DNA from: Lathyrus oleraceus
Taxonomy: Eukaryota > Streptophyta > Magnoliopsida > Fabales > Fabaceae
Length of the DNA: 64,000 nt
Assembly: GCF_024323335.1 (NCBI RefSeq)
Contig: NC_066584.1
Coordinates: 234,872,994 to 234,936,993, forward strand
Direction: 5' to 3'
Shown here: positions 22,522 through 32,893 of the stretch, in pieces
Position numbering within the stretch: position 1 is the stretch's first letter
Layout: every line of letters begins with the position of its first letter
Notes under the pieces: model-generated
Told to the model about the DNA's origin: nothing
Databases searched by the model: none
The model's input: only the letters and a program-made list of their open reading frames with translations
Program-made: the position numbers and the translations under genes

Positions 22522-25005
22522 TGTAACACCCTGAGTTCAATTAATTTTTTTAATTGAATTTTCCTTGTTTTTATTTAATTGCTTAAGTGATTTAAAATAT
22601 TTTTAATTATTTATTTTGGTGATAATATGTGTTATATGACTATTTGGCAATTGCGGGTATTTGGGGGAGATTTATAGAGAGTGGTAGAAATTAACTAGAA
22701 TTTTTAATCAATTTTAAAATAAGTAAAAATATAGAATAATAAACAAAATAAAATAAATAGTGATATTTGAGTGGAAATTAGAGTTTTTAGAAAAATAAGG
22801 AAAATTAGAGATGGAAAGGGTAAAAGTGGAATAACTAAAATAATGGAATTAAGTTTTAATTTAAAAAGAAAAGTGTGAGGGTTTGGGGAGTTTACTGATA
22901 CGTAGAAGTTGCATTGAGAAAAAGAGGCAAGAGGTAAAGTGAGAAAAAAGAAGAACAAGGATTTGGGAAAGAAGATCACCATGCCTAGAGCTTGAGTAAT
23001 TGATGGAAATTCATGTGTGTGTGTGTGTGTGTGTGTCTGTGTGTATGTGAGGGGGGAGGACTACTCTAATATAAGTGTGATTTGCATGAAGGGAAGATAG
23101 AGATCATCACCCTTCTCTAGGTTTTACTCACCATTATTGTACCTTATGAGTTTAATGATGATTGCCTGATCATCCATGTTAACTGCTATGTTTAATATGT
23201 GAATTTGTGCTCTGTTATATGCTGAATATTATGCCTAATATGTTGGTAATAATTCTGAACTTGGTTGTCACCATTGATGTGGTTTGATGTTATGAACATA
23301 ATCTTGAATTTGGGATTAATTGATAAAATTAAATGATAATCGATGAGTATGTGATGACTTGATCCCAATATAATACGTATCTATTATCTTATGTGAAAAT
23401 TTGGGCGATGTGGGTCAAAATCGGAGCTTCGAATGAGATTCCATGGTGAAAATGCGGAAACGACATTCTGCAATAACGTGACGGGTATCACTAGCGTGAC
23501 AACTGTCATGCATCTAGGTTGAGTGATGATCGTTAGCAGGGTGATGGGGAGACCGTCATAGTCTCAATGTAGGATTTCTCCTCCCGGTTGTCACATGGGT
23601 GACAGGTGATGAAGAAAAGGATGACAGGTTGGGTGATGGTCGTCATGAATTCAGGAACCAAATTTTTGAGTGATAGGTCTAGCTTTCATTGTTTTTTTCT
23701 TTTGTGGTCGATGTTCGACTGTTGTTTTAGAGTGTGGGATGAAATTAATTAATTATGGTGGATTATTATGATGAAGAAATAATAATTAAATTAATTTACA
23801 TGATTATAAATGGTGAATTATGATTATGTGTATGAATTGTTATGTTGTGAATACAATTACGTGATGTGAATATAATTGTACGTGTTATGTTAAGGTGTGT
23901 AATTCAGAAATGGGAACTATTGTGAATGTTATATTACATGTTCCTTGTGGTTAGAATTGGAGCCATGAGTGTTGTTGTTGTTTCATTACTTTGTATTTCA
24001 TGCATCATTTTGTGTCAGTGTGTTGAAAGAGGTGAGTCATGGGTTCAAAAGTGAGGACCTGTGATTGTCCGAGGTTTAGAAGTGGAGACCCGAGGTTTAG
24101 AAGTGGGGACCATGTTCAGATGAGGAACCATTGTTGAGTGGAGGAGATCGGTAACAAACCTATGATTTCCAAATTGGTATCATATGCATAGAGTCGAGTT
24201 ATGAGTCACATTGCATACATAGAGGCTATGTGAATTGAATTATTGTGTTATTGTGTAAACTGAATGTGTTTTTTTGATTGTGTAATTTTAACTACCCTTA
24301 CATTCTTTTACACCGTTAATATATTTGAGCATATTCTCACTCCTTTATTTTATATTTTGTGTTACTTTGTACATTAACTAAATTAACAAACTATTGAGAT
24401 ATAAGTGAAAAGTGATATCTAACTTTCAACTTAATTTGGTTATAAAACCTAATCTCTAATACTAACTAACTATTATGTCACTAACTTTTTTACCAAGTTA
24501 AAACATACTTAAGTGGAGTAAATCTAACCAAAGATGACGAAAAATTCAGAGTATTCATACTTTTGAAAAAAACATGGCACTTAAACAAGTTTGATGTTAT
24601 GAAGCGACCTCAATCTATTTAAAAGCAATTTATTTAAGTTGTAAATTCTTAGATATTATAAATATTTATAAAGTTATATTTGACTACAATTTAAATATAA
24701 TACATTTAAAATTCTATGTCGTAACTCAGGTTGCACATCCTCAAGACAGTTTTGAGCATATGGCAATGGTGTAATCAACCGCGCCATGAAACCAAAGATT
24801 TGAGAAATCTTTTAGTCAATATCATCATAAATGAGTGTGATTTTTTCAAGTTTATAAGTATTACTCATTAGTATTGAAATGATATATCCTTTTTGTTATA
24901 AAACAAGTCTGACGAGCAAGATAATATATGTATTCTATATTATCTTTCAAATTTCCTATTTGTAATTGAAGTGCCAGTAAGATTGAAGTGTTATAAACCA
25001 ATACA
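22522..25005. other. Unassigned AT-rich region, possible old LTR
   Basis: TGTAACACCC at 22522 is a common plant LTR start and lies directly against the copia gag N-terminus. A matching end was not found, so an LTR is only possible. It contains (GT)n at 23019-23046 and a short duplication of GAGGTTTAGAAGTGG near 24080-24105. I see no gene. Sequence to 25005 continues across the MULE insertion into 31405 onward. Confidence 0.35.
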
Positions 25006-25014
25006 TTAATTTAT
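25006..25014. repeat. 9-bp target-site duplication of the MULE, left copy
   Basis: TTAATTTAT, repeated exactly at 31396-31404. A 9-bp duplication is characteristic of Mutator-like transposons. Confidence 0.88.
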
Positions 25015-25345
25015 GAAGATTTTTTTTAAATAATCATTTTTTTAAAAAAATTTCAAAAATAACCATAATTTTAAAAAAATTACAAAAATGGCCACTTTTG
25101 TGCCCTAAAGACACATGGGCGCCACCCTAGATGGCGCCTACCCTTTAGTTGGAGGACAAGTCGCCACTAGGAGTGGCGCCTACTCCTTTTTTAAATTTTT
25201 TTGTTTGCTTTTTTTTAAATTTTTTTAAATATGTTTTTAATTATTTTTTAAATTTTTTTAAATCTTTTTTAACTTATTTTAAATTTATTAATTTATATTT
25301 ATTATAAATTATATTAATACATATAGATAAATAATATTATTTACA

Positions 25346-25409
<64 letters not shown>

Positions 25410-25430
25410 TTTTATATATTAATTTATATT
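25015..25430 (+). repeat. MULE left terminal inverted repeat
   Basis: Pairs with 30980-31395. The distal ~180 bp are conserved and include two palindromes: GGCGCCA (25118-25124)/TGGCGCC (25132-25138) and CGCCACT (25162-25168)/AGTGGCG (25172-25178). The proximal part is AT-rich with a (TA)n run at about 25350-25405 that also recurs inverted on the right. The inner limit is approximate. Confidence 0.8.
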
Positions 25431-25516
25431 AATAAACACAATATATTTATATTAAAATAATACACAAGACAAATATTATAAAGTTTAATTAAAATGCATT
25501 GTTAATTTGAGATTTT

Positions 25517-27740
25517 TTACATATTATGCGGTCCCTGGTACGATCCGCACGGGGGAGGTCTAACTACTCGTCTAGACGGCTCACGTGGTGGTGGTGCTTC
25601 CCTATTCCCACCCCTAGTCCTAACGCGTCCCCTTGCCCTTTGCCGTTGTGGTTGGGTCAAAGTTCCTTCAATGCTGTAGGAAAAGCGGGTGCCCTCTGCT
25701 CCCTCAAAGCTTTGTCTCGGTGGGACAAACTGACTCCTGTTGGGTGCTCCCTCGAAATGTGCCCTTTGGTAGTTGAGGGTTGAATCGGGTTGGCTAAAGA
25801 ACAATGTATGTTGTGGTGTGTAGTAGTCTTGTTGGTAATCCTCTTGTATACCTGTGTCGGGGCTAAGTGGAGGACTCGAAGAGCCCGGAACATCGTCGTG
25901 ATGGAAGTGTTGGGATTGGTGTTGGTGGGGGGATTGAGTTTGTAGTAGGTGTTTGGACTGTTGATGGTGGTGGGAATGTTGAGGTTGGTGTTGGTAATCT
26001 TCATGATATTGGGGTTGAGTTTGTGGTATGTAGTGTTGATTTGGTTGGGGGGTGGACATGTGTTGTGGTGGTTGTTGTTGGTAAAACGGTGGTGGTGGTT
26101 GTTGTTGGTAATATGGTGGTGGTTGTTGTTGTTGGTAATATTGTGGTGGTTGTTGTTGTTGGGAATATTGTGGTGGTTGTTGTTGTTGGAAATATGGTTG
26201 TTGCATTCGGGGATCGTCCAAATAGAACGGGTCAGACACAATCATTTCTGGATTTGTATTTGCTCTATACCAATCCACATATTCCCTTGTCGGCTTCATT
26301 TCGTTGGGCGCCACCGGAAATTGTAGAACATAGTGGGCACGCTCTTTCCACATTTTACGGAACTCCTTTGCAAATGCCTTCCAATTTTGGGCATACCACT
26401 GGTGGCTGACTTTTTTAAGATGCCAAGGTTCCAAAGACATTGGGGGGGCTGAGATTTCTTGATGCATTTTGAATTGCAGTTTGACACGGTCACTTTGGTG
26501 CATCTCCACAGTGGTGAACCGCATAATAGCCGTTTTTGCTGTCCAAACAGCTGCATCTTCGGGGTTGGGTTGATGTTCCAATCCCAAATATGGTCTCCAT
26601 ATAAACTGCAAAGAAAAAAATAAATATGTTATTTATTGAGAATACTTGATATTAATAAATTAGTTAGAAGATGAATGATTTAGTGGTAATACATCTTGTG
26701 CTCGGAGACGATCCAAGAGTTGACGATAAAATATTATTTTATTTTTCGGGGTAAGACTGTAATCTAGTCCAGTTGCAATGAACCTAAACAAAAAAAGATA
26801 AATAATATTATTTACAAATATTTATAGAATAAATATACAAAATGAAATAACATCATAAATTTACCTAGTTGCGTAGGGGAAGGAGTAGACGTTAGGATTT
26901 TCGGGGGCTAGCCTCGGCAATCTCCACCACCCCCATGTTTGGAGCAAAAAAGCACATCCAGAAAATGTACAGTGGTCATTTTGTGCATTTTTACACAAAG
27001 AGCTATATAGGAAAGCCAATACAGCAGAACCCCAATTATACGTGCTTTTTCTATCTATGTCCTCGAGCAAACTCAACTACATAAAGTTTATGCTATTTCC
27101 CGTGCCTTCGGGAAATAGCAAGTTCCCAAATAATAACATAATGTAAAACCTTGTTTTTATTATTTTTTCTTGTTCGGACGAATCCTCAGTCAAAATTGTA
27201 GCGTCGTGGTAGAATTGGAGGCTCGATAGTTTAATACCCTAGCCCCTTGCTTTCGCAGATCCCTCACCCTCGACTAGATCTACGCCCAACATTTGAACAC
27301 ATACTTCGTTGGGCTGTTGAACATTTCCAGTCACAGGCTTACCATCTATTCGAAGACCCAAAAGCATGTACACGTCCTCTAGTGTGACGGTACATTCACC
27401 AGTTGATAGGTAAAAAGTGTGTGTCTCTGGTATCCAACGTTCACACAAAGCAAGAATAAATTTCACATCAATTGTGGAATTTACCACATGCATAACATGA
27501 CCGAACCCCGAACGCTCTATGTAAGGTACGCACCATGGGTCTGGATAAGCCATAGGGTGTGAACGTTGACGAAATTTCTTGGGATCCTTTAAAAATAAAC
27601 AATATAAACAATCATTAGATTGGAGTTTTAAAAAATAAATTATAAACATACGAAAGAGGCAATGTTCAAGAAAAACTTATGAATGAGGAAATGTTCGCCC
27701 TAGTGCCTCTGTGTTCTTGGCCCATGGTAAGAAGAGACAT
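25517..27740 (-). pseudogene. MULE-borne plant mobile domain (PMD) gene, interrupted
   Basis: PMD proteins (MAIN/MAIL-like in host genomes) also travel in MULEs; their role there is unclear. Reading the minus strand: ATG at 27740 (MSLLTMGQEHRGTRAN), an intron-like gap ending TTTAAAG, then DPKKFRQRSHPMAYPDPW and the PMD hallmark FYLSTGECTVTLEDVYMLL (about 27370). TAG follows at 27239-27241, the frame continues YIMLLFGNLLFPEGTG, a second in-frame TAG lies near 27075, then LEDIDRKSTYNWGSAVLAF and WGWWRLPRLAPENPN to 26861. A small exon near 26695-26790 reads RFIATGLDYSLTPKNKIIFY. The last exon (26611-25517) follows acceptor TTCTTTGCAG: FIWRPYLGLE, WHLKKVSHQWYAQNWKAF, then a Gln/Pro/Tyr-rich tail and an Arg/Gly-rich C-terminus. 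Two stops plus an uncertain first exon make it a pseudogene. Confidence 0.78.
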
Positions 27741-27929
27741 GATTGCAATGTAGAACGTAGGTTTGTTGATGAAAAGTTTCGTCGGTGTTCTCTGAAAAAA
27801 AGTGTTAGTGGATTATGAAAATTTTCAAGAATGACCTGCTATTTATAACCGTATTCAAATAGTATGAATATGTAAAAACATTGGACACGTGTAACGCATG
27901 CAAAAATTTGACACGTGTAACGCAACAAA

Positions 27930-28315
27930 GTTGGATATGGCATGCGTGAGAATCTTACAGGCTAGGTGGATATGACTTTGATGGATAGGCATGCGTGAGA
28001 ATCTTGCAGGCTAGGTGGATAGGTTAGCATGCATTGGTACAGGTTAGGTTGCACTTGTCTTGTCTAGGGGAAGGCTTGGTGGATGTGTTGCATGCAAAAA
28101 TGTGACACGTCTAACGCATGCATCATAATTGAATCCGTGTATCTAGGCATGCGTGAGAATCTTGCAGGCTAGGTGGATATGACTTTGATGGATAGGCATG
28201 CGTGAGAATCTTGCAGGCTAGGTGGATAGGTTAGCTTGCATTGGTACAGGTTAGGTTGCACTTGTCTTGTCTAGGGGAAGGCTTGGTGGATGTGTTGCAT
28301 GCAAAAATGTGAGTA
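27930..28315. repeat. 207-bp duplication with nested 50-bp units in the divergent promoter region
   Basis: GCATGCGTGAGAATCTTGCA recurs at about 27940, 27989, 28147 and 28196. The larger unit, ending ...GGATGTGTTGCATGCAAAAA, repeats with a 207-bp offset. It separates the PMD gene and the transposase, so it may hold both promoters. Confidence 0.85.
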
Positions 28316-28445
28316 TAAGTATTCACACAAATTTTCACACAGGTATTCACAAAATCTTCACAAAATCTTCACAATATATTCACATATTTCACACATATCT
28401 TCACATATCATGGCATCTTAATCACAATACAAAATCAAAGCTCAC

Positions 28446-30137
28446 ATGAATGGTGAGACTTATGAATGTGATATGTCTGGCTTCCTATTTAGAAATACCG
28501 ATTGCACTCGTTTTTGTCTAAATAGAGGAGCTGACTTCTCTTATCTGAAAAAAAAGATTGAGTCCAAACTTAGACAACCTGTGTCCCAAATTTTTTATCA
28601 ACAACCTTTTTTTTTCTGAAAATAACTCAGTCAGGTTTTATAAGTCATTGATTCAAAATGACATGGAGGCACAAAACATGTTTCATAACCATGAGTATTC
28701 TGGTTACGATTATATAGTGTTGTACATTGTCTTGGAACAATTTCAACCAACTCAGAATATTGAGTCACAGGTTATTGATCCTTTGGTCTTCCGCGCTACC
28801 TGGTTGCACTACATTTGTATTCACCTGGGACGGTTTCTATAATGGAAACCTTGCCGGCACAATCCCCTGACGGAACTCGTCTAGAAGGTAATGGAATATT
28901 CCATAGACTTTTTTGGGCATTCCGTCCCTGCATCATCGGTTTCACATTCTGCAAGCCGCTTATTCAAGTCGATGGAACTTTGCTGTATGGGAAATACAAA
29001 GGATCGTTACTGATGGCGGTCGCACAAGATGGAAATTCTAATATTTTCCCAATAGCCTTTGCATTGGTAGAAGGAGAAACGGCTGCTGCTTGGAGTTTCT
29101 TTCTTAAGAATCTCCGAATGCACGTGACTCCACAAGCTGGCATCTGTGTGATTTCTGACAGGCACGCTTCTATAGACAGTGCATACAATAATCCAGCAAA
29201 TGGTTGGCATGACCCCCCGTCTATGCATGTCTACTGCATCAGGCATATTGCTCAAAATTTTGTGCGGGAGTTCAAAGATAAATTCTTGAAGCAAAATTTG
29301 ATAAACGCGGGGTATGCATTAAACCAACCTGGATTCCAATACTACCGCCTGGAAATAGTGTTGGCAAATTCTGATGCAGGGAGGTGGATCGATAATATTG
29401 ACAGAGCAAAGTGGACTAGGTCATACGACGATGGGGTGAGGTGGGGCCACATGACAACAAATCTTGTGGAATCAATGAACGGCGTCTTTAAGGGCATATG
29501 TAACCTCCCGGTAACTGCTTTGGTGAGTGCGACCTATTTTTGGATGGCAACGTTGTTCGTAACAAGAGGCAAGCGCTGGCATGCAGTGTTACAGACGATT
29601 CAAGTGTATAGTGATGCCTGCATGAAGTTTATGAGGCAGGAATCTGCCAAAGCCAGCAGCCATCGGGTTACGAAATTCGACCGCCATGGCCACACTTTTA
29701 GTGTCAAGGAAACAATTGACCACAACCAGGGGCTGCCCAGACAAGAGTATAGGGTCCTAATACCATACTGTTGGTGCGACTGTAGTCAATTTCAGACCTA
29801 TCGTATGCCTTGTTCCCATGTCATTGCAGCGTGTTCACACACCTACTTCGATGCATTGTCGCTAGTGTCTCCAATCTACAAAGTTTCAACATTGCTAAAT
29901 GTATACGACAATCCCTTTTCGGTGGTAGCATTGGAGGCATATTGGCCAGAGTATGACGGGGAAATTGTTTGGCACAATGATTCGATGCGGCGGAATAAAA
30001 GTGGTCGCCCAAATAGCAGGCGCATTAGAACTGAAATGGACGTCGCAGAGAAAATGCAGAGGAAGTGTAGCATATGTCGACAACTGGGGCATAATAAGAA
30101 CAAATGTCCATATCGTGGATCTAGTTCCACAACATAG
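28446..30137 (+). pseudogene. MURA-type MULE transposase, two frameshifts near the N-terminus
   Basis: Catalyses cut-and-paste transposition. An open frame of 440 codons runs from 28815 to 30137. Catalytic residues in that frame: Asp53 (QVDGTLLYGK), Asp115 (VISDRHASID) and Glu219 (NLVESMNG). A SWIM zinc finger follows (C321-x-C323 ... C333-x-H335 in CDCSQFQTYRMPCSH), then a C-terminal CCHC knuckle (CSICRQLGHNKNKC). The N-terminal part starts at ATG 28446 (MNGETYECDMSG), shifts frame in a T-run near 28610 (continuing FSENNSVRFYKSLIQ), and shifts again near 28815 before YSPGTVSIMETLPA. The catalytic part is uninterrupted and may still be translatable. Confidence 0.87.
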
Positions 30138-30204
30138 TTTTCATATTCATAACTCTGTGTACCAATGCTATTTATCAATAAAGTTTACTTTTTATTCCAA
30201 ATAG

Positions 30205-30358
30205 AAGATGACATTGGAACAACAAACACAAACATCTAACATTAGAACAACAAATACTAAAACAAAAACAAATACTAGAACAAGAACAAGTACTAAAATA
30301 AGAACAAGTACTAGAACAATAACAAATACAAGAACAACAACACAAACAACCATTAAAA
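30205..30358. repeat. AC/A-rich degenerate repeat between convergent ORFs
   Basis: Irregular repetition of AGAACAA(G/C)TACTA-like units between the transposase stop and the next ORF; no coding potential. Confidence 0.7.
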
Positions 30359-30359
30359 T

Positions 30360-30713
30360 CTAGGAAATTACAACAGTTAACACTATGTCATCTGATCCAT
30401 GCATCATTTGGATGCAATCAATATCGCTTTCAACTTCAACCCACCAACATACTGTTTCTCCAGTTTCAAATGAGAACCTTGTTCTAAGCCTCTGAATCCT
30501 TCTGATGACTTCACCAGGTTGATAATATCCCTCTAACCAAGACATCAAGGACCTTTTTAGTTGGTCCAACGAACGGATGTTCCAAAATTTCATCTCCATT
30601 CGGGGTTTGACAAGCGAGAAAATAACATGCCCATCCCTTTTTAAGATTACTGGTTCAGGATCTGGCCGCCTTGATGATGTTCGCTGCCATGATGACGGTC
30701 TGGGGGATGCCAT
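30360..30713 (-). CDS. Small MULE ORF, unknown function (117 aa)
   Basis: Starting at MASPRPSSWQRT (ATG read from 30713), 117 codons with a basic, Ser/Arg-rich N-terminus, a central PRMEMKFWNIRSLDQLKRSL segment and a C-terminal WWVEVESDID stretch. An upstream in-frame Met at 30776 would add 21 hydrophobic residues. I do not recognise the family. Its place inside the MULE, convergent with the transposase, and its clean frame suggest an accessory protein of the element rather than a host gene. Homologues in other MULE copies would decide whether it is real. Confidence 0.5.
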   Translation of the reverse strand: MASPRPSSWQRTSSRRPDPEPVILKRDGHVIFSLVKPRMEMKFWNIRSLDQLKRSLMSWLEGYYQPGEVIRRIQRLRTRFSFETGETVCWWVEVESDIDCIQMMHGSDDIVLTVVIS

Positions 30714-30979
30714 GAACTCAACTTGATAGAGAAAGTGATAGGAAAAAGTGGTGAAGAAAATGCAAGGAAATAACACTTTATTTATAGGAAAAAATCTAGG
30801 TTGTACACCAATGTACTTAACCCTAATTAGTGTCGCACTTGATTAATTAGTCTTAGGGAGAATTAGGTCATAACTACCAAACTCTAATTATAACCGATCA
30901 ATAAGCCCTAATTATAATTGATTAATTAACCCTAACATGATTAACCCTAATTCTCACAAAAATTTATAAATAATATTAT

Positions 30980-31002
30980 TTAGTTATAAATTAAATTAAT
31001 AT

Positions 31003-31067
<65 letters not shown>

Positions 31068-31395
31068 TGTAAATAATATTATTTATATATATGTATTAAT
31101 ATAAATTAATATAATTTATAATAAACATAAATTAATAAATTTAAAATTAGTTAAAAAAGATTTAAAAAAATTAAAAAAATAATTAAAAACATATTAAAAA
31201 AAATTTTAAAAAAAAATAAAAAAGGAGTAGGCGCCACTCCTAGTGGCGACTTGCCCTCCTATTAAAGGGTAGGCGCCATCTAGGGTGGCGCCCATGTGTA
31301 AGTTAGGGCAAAAAAGTGCCCATTTTTGTAATTTTTTTGAAATTATGGTTATTTTTGATTTTTTTTTAAAAAATGATTATTTAAAAAAAATCTTC
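30980..31395 (-). repeat. MULE right terminal inverted repeat
   Basis: Inverted copy of 25015-25430, ending ...AAAAAAAATCTTC. It includes the same two GC-rich palindromes and a (TA)n run at about 31010-31065. The two TIRs differ by a few substitutions (for example GCCCTAAAG versus GCCCTAACTT). Confidence 0.8.
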
Positions 31396-31404
31396 TTAAT
31401 TTAT
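31396..31404. repeat. 9-bp target-site duplication of the MULE, right copy
   Basis: TTAATTTAT, identical to 25006-25014. Confidence 0.88.
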
Positions 31405-31619
31405 CGCTGGAGAATTGTATTTCATTATAAATCATGCTTTTGAAATGGTAAAATCTCGGGTTATCTCCTAAGCCTTTGTAAATTAATTTCACTGCCACAT
31501 TTAAAGCTCAATTGTCAAGCTAGATCAAATCTCCTGTCTTTTCTTTGAGTTCACTCTATTTATTTAATAATGTCTAAAATACCAATAATATCCAAAAGAA
31601 TTAGTCCTCTGACCAGTTA

Positions 31620-31736
31620 TGGCCCCCCGCCTCCTCCATTGCCGCCATTCCCATCATTATCCCAATGTGGGAATCCAGACCCCTTGTCATCAAGTCTAGG
31701 GCTCTTCACTTTGTCTATCGTTCCAGAAAACATTTG
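31620..31736 (-). pseudogene. Glycine-rich exon-like fragment
   Basis: On the minus strand 39 codons read FSGTIDKVKSPRLDDKGSGF, then PHWDNDGNGGNGGGGG, with the composition of a real plant protein. A stop follows the Gly run, and LILLDIIGILDIIK continues after it. It could be a last exon with a frameshift, or a captured fragment. It does not match any transposon ORF seen here. I cannot name the parent gene. The rest of 31405-31960 shows nothing identifiable. Confidence 0.35.
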
Positions 31737-31960
31737 AAAATCATATTGTATATACCAAAGATATGGAACAAATAATAGAATATTTAAAGAATAAAAGATG
31801 ATTAGAAGAAAAATAACATTTAAATGTACATAATTGTTTTAATTTGTATAGGTCTGCGTATTCCCCCGAAATACTAATATCATATATTATTTATTTTAAA
31901 AAAGTTCAAGTCAAGTGCAATTTGTGTTAGATATTTTACATACAAAATAGAATTAGCACA

Positions 31961-32450
31961 TGTTGAATTGTAATTCCTTGTGTCGAAGCAGGTTTCTCGA
32001 CAGAAGCAAGGAAGTGTCGAACCACCTAGTATGTTGAGTTGTGTTAGTGATTCAAAGTGTCGAAGCATGTTGCTTCACACAGTATTTCAACTTATGCATA
32101 TTTATGTAGTGTTAGCTATTTTGGGCTTTAATAGATTTGGCTTTGGCTTAAGGTCCAAGTTAACCTAAATCTATAAATAGAGGGAGTAACCCTTATTCTT
32201 GTAATGAAGTGAATAAAGTATTCATAACATTTATAATTCACAGTATTTTGCAGTTGCAAAGTGAATAAGAAGTTTTCAACAGTTTGTGGGCAGAGAGAAA
32301 CTCTGCAAAATTTAATTTTTTCCTTCATCGTTCTTTACTTTCTTTATTTTTCCATTATTATTCTCTTTTCATTGTTATTGTGCGAGTGATAACAATCTTG
32401 TTCATCAAGATTGATTGAAATTCTCCATAGGTTGTAGGGGATTTCCAACA
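31961..32450 (+). repeat. Copia 5' LTR
   Basis: 490 bp, TGTTGAATTG...TTTCCAACA. TATAAATA at 32172-32179 is a good TATA box, with AATAAA at 32212-32217 downstream. The PBS follows 2 bp after the end. Confidence 0.8.
32172..32179 (+). promoter_or_regulatory. TATA box of the copia LTR
   Basis: TATAAATA, about 280 bp before the LTR end and 40 bp upstream of an AATAAA signal, the normal order for a copia LTR promoter and terminator. Confidence 0.65.
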
Positions 32451-32452
32451 TC

Positions 32453-32465
32453 TGGTATCAGAGCC
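32453..32465 (+). promoter_or_regulatory. Copia primer binding site (initiator tRNA-Met)
   Basis: TGGTATCAGAGCC, the standard plant copia PBS. Confidence 0.9.
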
Positions 32466-32497
32466 TGGTTTAATCGATTCGTGGGAAGAAAATCACC

Positions 32498-32893
32498 ATG
32501 GCAACGAGTCATCCAAACGGGCATTTTTCCAGTAAATCTTATGATTCTCAAGAACAACAATCATGAGAATTAGTGCAAGTAGATAAAGGTTATGTTTTGT
32601 TATCAAGATCTTTGGGATCTTGTGAAGGAAAGAGTAGCAACACTTGCAGAAGATGCGACAGACCAAGAAAAGGTTGCACATAAAGAATTGAAGAATATAG
32701 ATTATAAATCTCTCTTTATAATCCATCAATGTGTCGATGTTGATACCTTTGTAAAAGTTAGTGATGCAGAGTCAACGAAAGAAGCATGAGAAATTCTGGA
32801 GAAATTGTATGGAGGCGCAGAGAAGGTGAAATATGTGAGGTTACAAACTCACAAAAGAACGTATGAATTACTTCAGATGGAAGATAATGAAAG
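32498..32893 (+). pseudogene. Copia gag, truncated and interrupted
   Basis: ATG at 32498 (MATSHPNGHFSSKSYD) stops at TGA near 32564. A shifted frame continues YQDLWDLVKERVATLAEDAT, AHKELKNIDYKSLFIIHQC (32592-32789), then TGA, then EILEKLYGGAEKVKYVRLQ and THKRTYELLQMEDNESV. This is the UBN2-type gag domain of copia elements. It ends at the element 3 insertion. Confidence 0.82.

Larger units (their letters stand above)
25015..31395 (+). mobile_element. Mutator-like DNA transposon (MULE) with three genes
   Basis: 6.4 kb, terminal sequence GAAGATTTTTTTTAAATAAT inverted at the other end, flanked by 9-bp TTAATTTAT. Inside are a PMD-type gene (minus), a MURA-type transposase (plus) and a small unrecognised ORF (minus). 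The first two are divergent and share a repetitive 700-bp intergenic region. The intact ends and TSD imply fairly recent movement. Both main genes carry stops or frameshifts, so present-day autonomy is doubtful unless the breaks are sequencing errors in homopolymers. Confidence 0.88.
31961..32893 (+). mobile_element. Ty1/copia element, 5' part only
   Basis: 5' LTR, initiator-Met PBS and a decayed gag, cut at 32893 by insertion of minus-strand element 3. The remainder would lie beyond the nested insertions to the right and is not in the window. Confidence 0.82.

Noticed and set aside
22522..24350. Solo LTR starting TGTAACACCC
   Set aside because: No convincing CA end or target-site duplication found; left as unassigned.
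25867..26409. Plus-strand Val/Gly-rich frames of 125-180 aa
   Set aside because: Antisense shadow of the Gln/Pro-rich tail of the PMD gene on the minus strand.
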